From positions 16,184,501 through 16,248,500 of the forward strand of contig NC_135243.1 in NCBI RefSeq assembly GCF_947623445.1: 64,000 bases of DNA, in the 5' to 3' direction. This DNA is from Clavelina lepadiformis. Its lineage: Eukaryota > Chordata > Ascidiacea > Aplousobranchia > Clavelinidae. The notes below the pieces were generated by a model. It was not told the DNA's origin and searched no databases. It saw only the letters and a program-made list of their open reading frames with translations. Shown here one piece after another: positions 34,001 through 46,299 of this stretch. A program made the position numbers and the translations under genes. The first letter of the stretch is position 1. The number at the start of each line of letters is the position of its first letter.

Positions 34001-34314
34001 TTCATTGCACGTTGATACAACAGAAAAAATTTACTTATTCTGATGAAAAAATTGTGTATCGTGTGAATGTAGTATATAGGCTCTATAGTGATACATCCCA
34101 TAAAAATAAATCAACAACCGTATTTCATTTTTTGCAGGTGTTAGAGACGCGGTGTTGTATAGTTCTGTCACGTGGCGTGCACAACTGCAAGGAGTGCTCG
34201 AATTTTTCACGACGACAGTTTTTATTATCAAAAAAGGGTGACTCTTGTATTATCGGACGCAGTCTCCAATTGTTCCATTGACTTTCATACAACGCTCCAA
34301 AACCTCCCCAAAGC
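28068..34314. other. Intergenic, upstream of two divergent genes
   Basis: This region lies between the start of the delphilin-like gene (-) and the gene at 34315 (+). It should hold both promoters and any 5' non-coding exons. It contains a 339-bp hAT-type MITE (29443-29781). An acceptor-like TTTTTTGCAG ending at 34137 could start the exon that carries the 34315 ATG. A short open stretch at 30313-30427 ends in a good donor (CGGTAAGC) but has no family resemblance. Confidence 0.55.
29443..29781. mobile_element. hAT-type MITE rich in GACTTGACTCGAGTC repeats
   Basis: The ends are CAGTGTTGTAATGACC on the left and, complemented, CAGTGCTGTAACCAAG on the right. The flanking octamers TCACAGTA (29435-29442) and CCACAGTA (29782-29789) match at 7 of 8 positions. 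The interior is built from repeated TGACTTGACT and palindromic ACTCGAGT units in both orientations, so most of it is subterminal repeat. No coding capacity. Confidence 0.8.
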
Positions 34315-36974
34315 ATGAGACAAGTTGTTCGATCCTTTCTCGGTCCAAAAAAGGAGGAAGACTTTGAAGAAAACACTACTACTAATAATAATAAAAAAAA
34401 TTCCACCTTTCCAACAAGGTGTCGAAGTTTTGAGAGCTCAGCTAGACAAACCAAAAAACTTTTTCGCCAGACTCACTTACCAGAAAGAAGTCAGTCCTGC
34501 TTAGACAAAAGATCTTCCACGTTACAGCATTTAAAACCTCGACATACCGAAGAGTGGGACGTGAGCTCTCTTCAAGATTATCGTATAGATTCTTTTAGCG
34601 GCGCCGGAAGGACTGTATCATCACCAGCCCAAAGCAGAACATTTAAAAATGAATTACCTACTAAACTGAACCGTTCAGCAAGCACTTTTCAAATATCCTC
34701 TCAAGAGAATCCATCTAAAAAGCACTCAAGCGGAAATGGCTGGAAGACGTTTCAGAAGCAAGCGCAGACAAGACATTCCAACCAGTTAAACGCTTACGAA
34801 AATGAAAATTTAATATCGTCTGCAGAAAATTCATCATCTCATCAGGCAACGCTCCCCGAACGTCTGAATGAACAGCCATGTTCTCTAAAGCAAAGATCAG
34901 CATCGAGTTTAAATCTCAGTAATTTCGGCAGAAATCAACACGATTTTGGCAAACAACTTCCTCGAACGCTTTCACTATCTGCAACCGACTGCCCGCAGCT
35001 TCCTTCACGGCGTATGAGTCATGCATCAAATGCTAGTGAAAGGCTTATGTCCTGTATGGACACGTTGGAACATCTTAGCAAACGTTTGGAAAGTGTTACC
35101 AAAGTTTCTAAAGAAATAGATCATTTTCGTGAAGTGAATGACAAGCTAACAGCCATGCATATATCGCCCCTTACAGAAAAGGTACGTGCAATGTAAAATA
35201 GATGTTACCCCGTTTAAAAAATTGCAATCTAACTCTATACGCTTCATTTATTTCAAGGATATCTTGACACGTATAATGAACAGATAAACATGTTTCCAGT
35301 TAAAATATTGTAATTTAACTACGAAAAAGCGCTCAGAAAATGCACATCTTATCTTATGCATTGTCAGAAGCGTAGCGTTTTTATTCAACAATCCATTTGT
35401 GGCCTCGTTTATAATAAGCCGCCGCTCATATCACCATCAATGGTATTTTTTTCAGCTTATAAACTAGTGCAGTTTAGAATCATTTCAGAGTTTCATCTTG
35501 TTTATGCTTAACCTTATCCGAAACTTTTAATAATTTTTCAATTGTTTTGCCCTAATCAAATCGCGCATCCATCACAAAGAGTTACGTGGTTTGATTTCAG
35601 TGAAATATGAGTAAAAATATCACCTGCTTGGCGGTGGTAATAATATTATGATTATATGTATGGTAAAACATAGAAATATTTGAATAAATGCCAATTGTTT
35701 ATTGGTTTTGATATTGTAGGTGTTCTACCTAAGCATCTCAATTTTTACAGGATAGTCAATCGCGTCATATTTCAAGAAGTGAGTGGAATGACGAACAGTA
35801 CAATTTTCAAGAAATTCCCCAAAACCTTCCTCTGCCTCCACAGGAAACATGTTTCGACAATTTAAGCACGGATAGTGGTTTAGACTACGAATCCCCGAGC
35901 AGAAGAAACTATGCAAATAGATCGACCAGATCCAAACCTTTGCAACCTACCACCAAACCAGCATCTCGGTTTGACGACTCTAAACAAAACTTCACTGGCG
36001 AACAGCACATCAAACAACACAGTCATATTCGTTCTGATAGCATGAGCAGCGGATATTCCAGTGGCAGCAGCGGAACACATGGCTATTTCCAGCAATACGA
36101 AGTAGCTCCCCATCAGCCATATATCTCCCGAAGCAATTATAACGTCAATACCTTATCTGGGAATAAGAATAGTATGCCGATGTATGGGCACAGCAATGAA
36201 GTGGAGGACATTTATGGTTATGGCAGCTTTGGTTACGCCTCATCCAGTGTATACGATGAAGATCTCAATGAAGTCAATGGATGGTTCTATCTTCCTTCTT
36301 CAGCACACAACCAGCTACAACTGTACCCGGAGGAATATCCTACACATGGAGAATACAGTGCGCAACATGGTATATATGCAACGCAAAATACATCGTACCC
36401 TTCGTATCATCAGGGCCACAATCCCCACTTTGCGACCGACCAACTCTCGCATTGGCAACATGGCGAAAGATATGGACCATTGTCTGACAAGTTTTTAGAT
36501 CCATCGGCTGGTATGTCACCACTGGCTGCTGCAATTTCTAATAATTACGCCGAATCAACAAGCAGTATTTCATCGATCGGTTCAAAACCAGATCGTGGTA
36601 AATATGGGTCGTTTCGCTGCCGAAACGGAATGGTTACCGCTGTAGTGCCCCCTAACGGCTACAATAGGCGACGAAAAACTGTACGATTTTCACAAACGGT
36701 AAAGCAGCGAGTAGAAACGGAAAGCAGTGAAATGAAGGATTCCACTTCTAATATAAAAGGTTATAGTGCAGAGAGTCCGTACGACGTGCCATCGTCTCAG
36801 CAAGCTTATGACGGATCTGAAGAAAATTTGATAGACGCAGAAGGTTCGTTGTGCGAACAACCAATTTATGAATTTCCTTCTGGTCATATTGAGAGTTCGT
36901 GTATGTGCTCAGACTGTATCCTTGCAAGAGGTAGCTGTCAACTGCAGTCTACCAAAAACTTGGTGTACTATTAA
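34315..36974 (+). CDS. Uncharacterised Ser/Tyr-rich protein with possible PP1-docking motif
   Basis: Two exons join in frame: 34315-35181 and 35751-36974 (696 residues). The ATG at 34315 is preceded by an in-frame TGA 36 bases upstream, so the start is well supported. I do not recognise the family. The N-terminal half is Ser/Asn/Gln-rich and basic. A short helical, coiled-coil-like stretch lies at residues about 245-285 (MDTLEHLSKRLESVTK). The second exon is rich in Tyr, Ser, Gly and His, with SSGYSSGSSGTHGYF near residue 385. RRRKTVRFSQTVKQR near 595-609 contains an RVxF-type protein phosphatase 1 docking motif (KTVRF). A Cys cluster (CMCSDCILARGSC) sits close to the C-terminus, which ends NLVYY. 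The composition suggests a largely disordered scaffold or signalling protein; this is inference. Confidence 0.85.
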
Positions 36975-38103
36975 ATATAAATAATCAATATCAACATATT
37001 CTCTTGTATAATTGTTTCTGATTAAATATACTAATCTGGCCGAAAGAGATTTATTTAACAATTATTTTAATTGTGCACATTTTATTTATGTGGTACTTCA
37101 AAACAATGAGTCGCTACTTCGGAACCTTTTAAGCAACATTAATGCGTACATATTCAACTTGTAGGTTAAAATTATGCCTTTGCAATGTCCAGAAAAACTT
37201 TTCGGAAACTTTCAAAACTATTTTACTTGTGCCTTGTATTGCATGCAATCTTAGGTGTGGCCTTAGAGTCATGTATAATAGATAACCGCGTAATATTTCG
37301 CTATGAAAGTCTTCAACGGTTGTTGAAAAGGGCTTTAAATTGTGTATCCTGTATACGCGTGTACCTATTATAATATCTTAAATATATACAATGATTTTAT
37401 TTGTGCAATGCCAAATTCTGTTTATTATACCTTGTATCAAAGTGGTGCTGTAACTTTTATTAAATAAAATCTTGGAAAGTCAAATCTAAAAGTTCTCGTT
37501 ATTGAAATAGCCATTTATAAATATAGCAGAAATCTTTTTTCAGTATAAGAATTATTTTTTGTCAGATATTTACTCACGTCAATACCATTTAACACCACGT
37601 CTGCCGTTTAACTTATAACTTATAGCTTCTCTGATTCTTGGGTGAAATACACAATAGACACACATCGTGTTTTATTTGTACCGCGTGAAGTAGATTACCG
37701 TTTCCCATACGCAGATCACTTATTCAGTTACTTGTTCATTATCGGTATAAAACTATATCTACAAATAGGTACAGATGAATAACTAACAAAGTATAACTTA
37801 GAGAGAGTTAAAACAGACTTTTTATACCAAATTGCTGAAATTAGCAAAAAGGAAGCAAATTTATTCATAATATTTATTTAGGGCTGACATGTTTCGGTTT
37901 TCCGTATAAGTCTTCCATCAGAGTACATCACTATCAATAATTACACGGTATATTTAAGTGACAAGACGTCGAAGTAAATTAAGAAATAGGAGCTCCCTTG
38001 CGATAGATTGGCGGTTGATTAAAGGTGTATAGGCATAGATGCATGGGCAGTCGGTGGCCTATTGCTTCGAAAGTAACGGCACCGGTATATCGCAAAACAT
38101 GGT
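36975..38103. other. 3' flank of the 34315-36974 gene, then intergenic
   Basis: The 3' untranslated region starts here. Candidate polyadenylation hexamers are ATTAAA near 37022 and AATAAA near 37464. No further gene is supported. Confidence 0.5.
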
Positions 38104-38358
38104 ATGGTATGATAATATTTATCTTCGGACTGAGCAAAGTCATTGCACGACTTTAGCTCGGCGATGATTCCTCATCGCTCTATTATCAAGATAGCCTTTG
38201 CGCCAGTTCCGATAGTCACACATTTTTCATTATGATTTTTTGATTTCTTATATGTAATATTTCCCGAACTTAGAATTGTCTACCAGGTCCACTGAAAAGG
38301 AGCAACTGTCGTTAGTGCCTTGCCCAAGGGCATTACAAAGTCACTGCGCCACTGGGTA
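38104..38358. repeat. Interspersed repeat, copy 1 (SINE-like, family unassigned)
   Basis: It shares a colinear series of blocks with 48403-49095: TGGTATGATAAT, CGGACTGAG/TGGACTGAG, GCGATGATTCCTCATC/GCGATGATTTCTCATC, ACCAGGTCC, TTGCCTTGCCCAAGGGCATT and CGCCACTGGGTA. The two copies therefore descend from one mobile or duplicated sequence. This copy is uninterrupted and shows the empty site of the MITE nested in copy 2. No coding frame. Confidence 0.75.
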
Positions 38359-38427
38359 CCACCGCCACGAAACACAAGTCGTACTTATTGTTAGGTCAGC
38401 GCTCAAACTACCCGACTAGCTATCGAA

Positions 38428-38846
38428 CCGACGTTCCGTACCGATATACCGATGGTATCGGTATTTTTACTGTTTTAAAGTTCGGTACTATAACGATACT
38501 TTTTGTATCGTGAATCCTGCTGCATGTGCAATAACTGCCTCTTTTGTGGCGGCGCTAAACGTTACTCCAGGTAAAAGAATATTTCATACTTGCAAGTTTA
38601 TTATACATTCGTCGATTAGAAAAGAACAGCACACGTTAAACTTGGCATTAAACTTTAAGTAAAATGAATTCTTGAAAATTCTACTTCTCAAAACCTTAGA
38701 ACAAAGAAGTGAAAAGTACCTAGTACAGGAACCGATTAAGTTTTCTTCAAAAACGTAATTCGGGACACGGTTTCGGAACCAGTATTGGTACTGAAAAGTT
38801 GGCTACCGCGGTAGAGTAATTCAGTCCTATAGTACTGCGGTACTGT
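38428..38846. mobile_element. Older degraded copy of the GGTACTG hAT-type MITE
   Basis: It shares the sequence order of the intact element at 40531-41000: GGTACTATA near the left, TTTTTGTATCG/TTTTTGTGCAA, a central AT-rich part, TTTTCTTCAAAAA, GTAATTCGG, and a right end AGTACTGCGGTACTG. The terminal bases have decayed and I see no target duplication. The boundaries are approximate. Confidence 0.6.
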
Positions 38847-38941
38847 CTATAACCACACTGAAACCATCTACATTGCCAAGAGCATTTATAGTTGTAATGA
38901 CAAAATTTTACTATTTTAAATTCTCTGTTGTTAATATATAG

Positions 38942-39470
38942 CAGTGGTTCCCAACCGCGGCTCTTAGAGCCGCATGCGGCTCCAAGGTAGCTTTCTTGCG
39001 GCTCTCAATGACCCCTGAAAATCCCACAAAAAAATAAAAAATCTATTTATAATAATTAGGGCGATTATTTTTTGACTTGTCAAAAAAAATCAAAAATTGG
39101 TCAAAATTTATAGCGTTAGGTCAAAATTGTTTACAAATTTTTCATTTTACATCTTACAGTTACACCTTCTAGCCTACTTTATACTGTTGTGAACGGCCCA
39201 TTGTCTACTCATTGTGAATCATAAACCGCCTCCTGAATCCTAAACCACAATTGCGCCTCGCTTTGACAAAGTTGTTAAAGTTCAAAGCCAAGGCCAAGTT
39301 GGACATTAAATTTATTTGTGTTATTTTTCTAGTTAGTGTTGCTATTCGTTGGTACATGATTTCATGCTTTAAACTTTTCGTTATAATTACTTGAGTGTTT
39401 TCATGCGGCTCCATACGTACTCTGAAGTTTGAAATTCGGCCCCGACACCAAAAAAGGTTGGGAACCACTG
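38942..39470. mobile_element. hAT-type non-autonomous element with perfect 15-bp ends and 8-bp target duplication
   Basis: The left end is CAGTGGTTCCCAACC and the right end is its exact complement. The octamer ATATATAG repeats at 38934-38941 and 39471-39478. This terminal sequence is typical of hAT-Charlie and ZBED-related elements. A GC-rich subterminal block repeats GCGGCTC (38957-39005), and ATGCGGCTCC recurs near 39402-39411. A short + strand stretch at about 39244-39303 reads PQLRLALTKLLKFKAKAKLD, which resembles the C-terminal tail of ZBED-type hAT transposases. The element is therefore probably an internal-deletion derivative. Confidence 0.9.
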
Positions 39471-39710
39471 ATATATAGTGTTGGTTATGTAATAGTCGCA
39501 TTTTAACGAGTATGGTTTTTGATGGCAGACGTTCTTTCAAAGTGACCATTAGAAAGCATCATAGGCCTATTCACTAAAGGACTGTAGTTTTCTAAGATCC
39601 TGGATTTTATAATTTTATGCACTTACATTTGTAACAACATTGTTGAAAAACATTTTACCATTCTATGTTTCACGCAATATAAGTATAGGTTAATATATAG
39701 GTACAATATA

Positions 39711-39745
39711 CAATACAATACAATACAATACAATACAATACAATA
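39711..39745. repeat. (CAATA)n pentanucleotide microsatellite, seven units
   Basis: Seven perfect CAATA units lie in tandem. The decamer ATAGGTTAAT occurs just before and just after the tract. Confidence 0.9.
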
Positions 39746-40530
39746 TAGGTTAATCAACAAAAATATCCCAAATTTCTTTTGAAACAAATTCTTATTCTAT
39801 CAAAAGATTTGCAGTCTACTGACTTCAGAATCAACAGTCATGCTGAAGAAATTTCAATGAAACTTGCATTTATCCAAGAATCTCGGCGCTCTCGCTCATT
39901 TAGCAAAACTTAATAACAGGAGAATTTCTAGATTTGCATTTTGTGAAATTGGATCCCTGCAACATCTCGCTTCTTAGCTGTAGGCCTATGGGGAACTTCG
40001 GCCTCGGCAGAAAACGGTTTTGATTGTGTTTTTAAGCATTTTTGTTATAGTTTCTACAACTGACATAGAAACAGACACTTGTCTTTTAAAACATTATTAA
40101 GACATGTAAGGTCGATAGGACTATAGAAGACGTCTCTTTAATCAAGTCTATGTGTAGGCCTACAATACGTATTTTTCATTCAATGAAAGCTTAACATTGC
40201 TATTTAAATAATTGAACTGTAGCCTACGGTCTGTATGGATCCATGGAGCTGGTTAAATTTGTAGAGTGCTTAACTGCTTAGCCCTTTGCTGTTTATTGAA
40301 TTATAACATTTTAAAACCGTTCTCATATCAGGGTCTATTAAAGCAGCAATTACAATTTTTTTTTAAAGCTTTGTACGGTAATTTCAACGACTTGTTGGTG
40401 ATCAAGGTAACGAAACTAACTTGGAACACTAAGGGAGGCGAATAGTATACATGCCTATTCTATAGTTATACGTATATTCTAGGCAATTATTCTGGAATGC
40501 GGCAACTTTCGCATCGTACATGATGTCACA

Positions 40531-41000
40531 CAGAGGTGGGCAGAGAGTACTGTGAAAGTACCGTCCGTAACGGTACCGGTACTTGGCAAAAATGTACCGA
40601 CGGTTCCGGTATTCGGTACTATTTTAAAAAAGTAGTTCGGTACTTTTTGTGCAAAAGATTCAGCTGCAAATGCAATGTTTGCCGCTAGTATGCCTCCTGT
40701 AAAGATAATTTCAAGTCAAAACATATGTGATGTTAATCGCTTGCAATTTTAATTGATATTTCTAGATTTAAAAAGATCAACAAATGCTAAAATTAGAATT
40801 TAGGATCAATTAACGTGTACTTTTCAAAACATACTATTTAAAATTTTGAAATAATCACGTGAAAAGTATTGAGTACCGAGACCGACTGCACTTTCTTCAA
40901 AAAAGTAATTCGGTACAGAGATTCGGTACCGGCATCGGTACTGGAAAAGTACCGCGTACAGTAATTCGGTACTATAGTACCACGGTACTGCCCACCTATG
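40531..41000. mobile_element. hAT-type MITE of the GGTACTG family with perfect 8-bp target duplication
   Basis: The left end is CAGAGGTGGGCAG and the right end, complemented, is CATAGGTGGGCAG. The octamer ATGTCACA flanks both sides (40523-40530, 41001-41008). The interior repeats GGTACT and CGGTACC in both orientations. There is no transposase frame. It is the better-preserved relative of 38428-38846. Confidence 0.88.
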
Positions 41001-44000
41001 ATGTCACATCATATAAAAGCATGCACAATGATGGCATTAAGCACACAGTTTCATAGTAAACAACCATGTATGGCCTTGTTAATCTGGACTACTTTTGTCC
41101 AAAAATGTTAGTTTGGCGAAGCAGCCGGACAAAATGAAGCCGAAAGAATATCACAATGAAGTCAATTGTCATAAGATAGCATGCATTTAGGACTATAGGC
41201 TACACCAGATGGAAACAGAAAAAAGTACCGTATTGAAGATCCAATTGCGTTCGAAATAAATAATTAAAGTAAAGGAAGTTAGAAAATTGGTCAATGACTG
41301 AAGCAAACATTGATGTGTGACAGGTATTGAAAAATTGACGTACAAATATGTAACATTTGTCGTAATTCGGACTAGCGGGTGCGTGTCTTTTCGATTAATT
41401 TGTGACATCCGTTTCTAAATTGTCCTGTCGGAATCGAACAACTAGTTTTCCTTATTACCGGGGTAAAGGGCATGGGAAAATATATGTTTCTATACAGCGG
41501 TTCATGTCGGATAGTCGGGATTTTGGCTTTTCGGGGTTTGGATGAACGAGGTCTGACTAACAATAGGCCTATACGAGTATACTGTACGTACGAGTTGCCT
41601 ATAGCCTATTATTAACTATTCTATCTACAATGTTTTTAACTACGACATCAATGTTGGAATTAAAGAGAAAAACTTATTACCTTTAGAAAAAGACATTTGA
41701 CGTAGCCACTGAAGTGCAAGGCTGCATTCAAAAGTATTTTATTCGTATTGTTACAAAAGGACGTAGCCTATACAGTAATACGCCTATCGAGGGGTTAAAA
41801 ATATTAAAAAGTTAGATAAGATCCTAAAAAACGAATGGGAAATTTTTGCTTAACTTCGGTACGGCTATTTTGGCCCTTGCTCGGCATACATTTTTGTATG
41901 TCAAGTTACAAAAAATTCCCACCCAAAGTTTCTTGTGGTAGGCTATAAGCCTATGCCCTATAGCAAAACGAGTATAAAAGTGAAAGAAGACAGCGAGAGA
42001 AATATCTTTATGGCATGCTGAATTGGGTGTAGAAGAGGACTACAGAAATATTGCTTTGTTTGATAGATAGAAAAGTATATGGAATACCATGGTCGCCAAC
42101 GCCTGTATATAAGCTCAGCGCATGAAGAAGAATAAGACGTCTGATGAAATATTTCTTGCAAAAGTTGGAAGACACGGTCCAAAGTTCGCTCACTGACATT
42201 CCATACATACGTCTGACGTCACAAATTATAAGCATGATAGGACTGAAACAGATCTATCATCAGCAAGTGCTGTTAAAACAGAACAATTTCTTAATATACA
42301 AATCAGCGTTTGCAACTTGCAAGGTTGTCAAGTATAACTCATATGAGATTTGTTCTTACCGCCTATACAGGCCGTAATAAGAATTACGGTGCCTGGTAGT
42401 GGTCTCACACTTGATTCCAATACCGCTTCGTCTATTCGGAGCACTAGCCCCAGAAAGCTTTGGCGGACGGTACATCTTACAGCTTAGTCATCGCTTTGCA
42501 TTTGGCCTACAACATTTTCTGCTTTTATGGGGATTACCCTATTCCCCGACCCTGATTTTTGTTTGCGTTTTGTTATTTTTTTGCTAATATGTTTGTTGCT
42601 TTTGGGTTTAGTTCCATATACCAGGTATTGATTTTAAACATTTAAAACGTCGATTAAAACAAAAGCAAGTTGATGATCGAAGAACGAGAACGAAAAACAT
42701 AGTTGTAGAAACAAGCCTGTAACTTCTTTATATCCTAGCAAAACTGGGGAAAATAGACCAAACGAAATACCTACTCTGAGCGAAAAAGAACCAGGTGTTG
42801 CTGAACGCCTAGGAATTTGTACCTTTAAGACCAAGAAGTGGTGGTAATCCTTGCAGAAGCACTTAAAAGGAGATTTATCACAACATGAAGAAATGCTGTT
42901 GTGTGATTTTTAGCTGTTTGATTTGTAGCCTATATTTACTATATATTAGTATGGGTTTCCATTTTAAAATTATGTATCGAAATACCTCTGTCGATGATGA
43001 TTAGTGCATACTTGATCAGAGTATAACCTACGCCTAGTATAGGCTACTGAGGCTTATAGCCAGTAGCCGCTGCACATCTACGTTTAGTGTTTCTGGGTTT
43101 GCACATCCTATAAGCTAGACCTGATTATGAAATTTTACAGATAACCTAGAGTCTAGACTGTCTACAGACCTTACCAAATGCCAATTTTGACTGAGCACTG
43201 GAGCTCAGACATGTCAGGCTGTCAGCCCTGTGCACAATACTTGCGTTGCATACTAGGAAAAATAGGTCTCCTTTGGGCCTATAATGACAGAATGATAAGC
43301 TTGAGGACGTTCATTAGCCAATTATTAAATTATATTGTTTATTTTTCGCCATTAACTGCTCGAAACGAAAGTTAGGATGCTAACCGTTTTAGTTATCATA
43401 GTACAATAAAACGAATGCTCACAAACAGTTAACGAGCAGGATAAAGTGGCCAAGCCCAAGTGCTTAAAACAGGCAAGATAGCAATAATATAATTTTGCTA
43501 TAAGATGGTAGATTAGCATGGCCAAACCCACAAAATAATTCCTAAGTTTAACAAGTTTAAGGCCAAAATAACACAAGCAAAGAAACAACTACATTATTGG
43601 AAGATTTAGAGGAAATGTTCCCTAACATCAAAAAACACATATATTAATAGCCAAAATAAATATATAAAGTGACATGGTTTGATTAAAATGACAATGAATA
43701 TCGTAAGTGCACAACAAATGGATGGTTAAAGGAAACCGTACAATAAACTCCATCCTATGGACCGGAATCCCATTTCTGTGGCCAACAGAGGACACAATAT
43801 TGAGGCCCACAAGTGCACTAAAAGATAGACAGTATGAATGAAATGAAAAGTATAATAATGTCATTAGGAAATCATACCTCTACATTTGCTTCAAATATGG
43901 TATTTGTAATGAATAGTGGATATGCCGACTATGGCGTATGCACACTAGTGATTACAATAACTATGTTACAATAACATATTACGGTACACAATAACAGAAA

Positions 44001-44431
44001 AAACCTATGTCTCAAGTCAATTTTGCCCAAAAAACATCTTATAAAAGATTCTTGATTTAGAATGACCACAACCAGCAATGAGGAAGACCCGATATGATGA
44101 TCATGTTAAATTTGACTGATGATAGTGAAAATGCCGTGCCAGCTTGCGAAGAGAAATGGTTTCATCCCAATCGAATTCTGTGCAGCCCAGACGAATAAAA
44201 TCTTACAAAAAACGCAAAGAAAAACTTGGCAGTGAACATCCAAAAGGAGTGTTCTTACCTGTATATAGTTGCTATATTAGATTGTAGAAACCATCTTAAA
44301 TAGGTTAAAAAAATAGAAAAACAGCTTATGACTGCAGTTGTGGGTGGAATTAAAGCACATGCAAATTAATGATGATCTTTTATTGGTTCAGGAAAAACAT
44401 TGCAAAATTCAACACCAAAAAATATTATTGT
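41001..44431. other. Intergenic, no firm gene
   Basis: No recognisable exon series. The only coding-like signal is at 42612-42847, where two short frames follow one another with a frame change (see findings). Confidence 0.5.
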
Positions 44432-44968
44432 CTACTGTGTAGTGCTTTGGCTGCAGCATGGTAAAAACAGTTTATTTCTGCTTCTTGTGCCAATTGAGTA
44501 AATGTTTTTGTTAATTTCAAAAAAGTCAAATACAGATGGCAAGTTATTGATGTATCTGTGCATAAACATGTTGGTTTCCAGAGATAACAAGTCATTTATT
44601 GACCAAATATCAATACCTGTGCCTGAGTGTTTGATAATAGAAGATAAACTCAACTTTCTACGAAACTTATTACATACTTTTTGCATACACTTTGTCAAGG
44701 TATTTTGTCCATGACACCAAACAGAGATACAGTAGCGTAAGTGAGATCCCACCAAACTATGATACAAAATACATAAGCTACCACGATTTAAGTATTGCTT
44801 AATTTTTATCACTGCACCCATTTTTGTTTTCTGTAGTACAGAGATCATATGGCATTTCCATGATAAGTTTTCACTTTGGTGAATGCCAAGAAACTTTATT
44901 GTTGCAACACGTTCAATGCATTGGTTATTCACTGTTAAAGGTATTGAGCTAGAATGTTTAGGTTTCAT
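44432..44968 (-). pseudogene. 5'-truncated non-LTR retrotransposon, C-terminal reverse-transcriptase region
   Basis: A 178-residue open frame matches the region after the catalytic core of CR1/Jockey-like reverse transcriptases. IKFLGIHQSENLSWKCHM is the 'KFLG...W..H' motif, and ILYHSLVGSHLRYCISVWCH is the 'Y..L...HL.Y....W' motif. The catalytic YxDD core and endonuclease domain are absent upstream, where similarity fades by about 45010. The fragment is therefore a dead 5'-truncated copy, as is usual for LINEs. The lack of internal stops over 178 codons suggests it is not very old. Confidence 0.82.
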
Positions 44969-45293
44969 TGCGAAAATTTTGAATTTGGTTACTTTGGAAT
45001 GAATAGTTATATTACCGTAATAGCTTACGTGAAATAGACCCTTTTCGAGTTATGGCCACCATTTGTTTTGGGTGGCAAAATTTTTTCGGTCCCCTAGCCT
45101 AGACCTATACTTAACAATTGAAATTGTCGACCTACTTCGATTCTTTTTAAGTTACAAACGCTCAGAAGGCAAAACTTTCTATAACATTTGACATTAACAA
45201 TTAGGGGATTAAAATATTTGATTAAAGAAGAGTGTTAGTTTTTAGTTTTGTTTGAAGTAATCTTCATATAAGTATAAAATCGTACAGGTTATA

Positions 45294-46297
45294 CAGTACT
45301 TCCTCGATTATCCGGTCAAGTTGGGTCAATATTTTCAAAAATCTGACCGGATAAGCAAAAAAAACGGATAATTGAATTTGTATTTTTACATCATAGAAAT
45401 AGAAACAGAGAGAACAAATACAGTAATGTACAGAAAAATGTCATAACTCAGCACTTTTATGGTAAAAAACTGATCGAAATGTAGCAGTTTACAAAAAATT
45501 TACGCTTAATTTTCATTTGCAACAGCAAATCTACTAAAAAATGAATCAATCTTGGATTGTTTGCGGGAAGATTCACGTTTTTCGGCAGCTAACTCACGAA
45601 GTTGTACTAACGTGGAAGTGTTTGAAACTGTTGCTTCTGGCTGAAAACGTAGCCACGTCAGACACTGATCAAACATTCGCATTGCTTCTGCATGAGAAAC
45701 AGGGTATTGTGCTTGTACAGGATATTTATTGTTTAGGCTGGTCTAACTTCACACTACTTACGAAGGATAGGCTGCTGGACCCATAGAGACATCTTGTTTA
45801 TTCAACAATTGTAACCAGTAGAAATGCAACAATTAATGCATTCTCCAGTCTAGAATTAGTCGGTTAGTTTGTTACGTCACAAAGAAGTTAAACCGAACCT
45901 TAACAGAGTTTGGGCACACCAATTATTGCTTGTGATGACATAATTGAAATGATTGTGTGATAGATTTTTCTTTTAGGTGGTATACAGGTCATTGATCAGT
46001 GTTGATCTAGTTTTGAACAATGAGCTACAAGTACAGTAAGATTTTTAATGAGAATGGGCCTTAGTATTATAGCAGGACGGAGCTGCTCATAACTTTGCGG
46101 TTCATTTTACTACCGGTTCACAATGTGTTCACTGCAGTGGCTACAAGGAGAAAAGAACCAAGTAGAAAATTATTTTCTGATTTTTTCCTACCAGTTCAGT
46201 GAACACTGAACAGGTTGTCACCTCCCAAAGTCATTGATCACTCGGCCGGATAATCGAATGCCGGTTAAACGAGGGACGGATAATCGAGGAAGTACTG
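45294..46297. mobile_element. Pogo/Tigger-like DNA transposon derivative with TA target duplication
   Basis: The ends begin CAGTACTTCCTCGATTATCC and are exact inverted repeats for at least 20 bases, flanked by TA (45292-45293 and 46298-46299). This terminal sequence and TA target are typical of the Tigger branch of Tc1/mariner/pogo. At 1004 bp it is too short for a full transposase and retains only the C-terminal end on the minus strand. Confidence 0.9.
45506..45750 (-). pseudogene. C-terminal remnant of a Tigger/Jerky-type transposase
   Basis: The minus-strand frame reads VSHAEAMRMFDQCLTWLRFQ, then TSTLVQLRELAAEKRESSRK and KQSKIDSFF before TAA at 45508-45506. This is the characteristic tail of Tigger transposases: an acidic helix, 'L..LR.LA..KR', then 'K...I..FF'. 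The helix-turn-helix and DDE domains are missing, so the element cannot move on its own. Confidence 0.78.
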
Positions 46298-46299
46298 TA

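Noticed and set aside
39205..39549. 114-codon minus-strand ORF
   Set aside because: It overlaps the hAT-type element at 38942-39470 and runs across its boundary, so it is not a gene.
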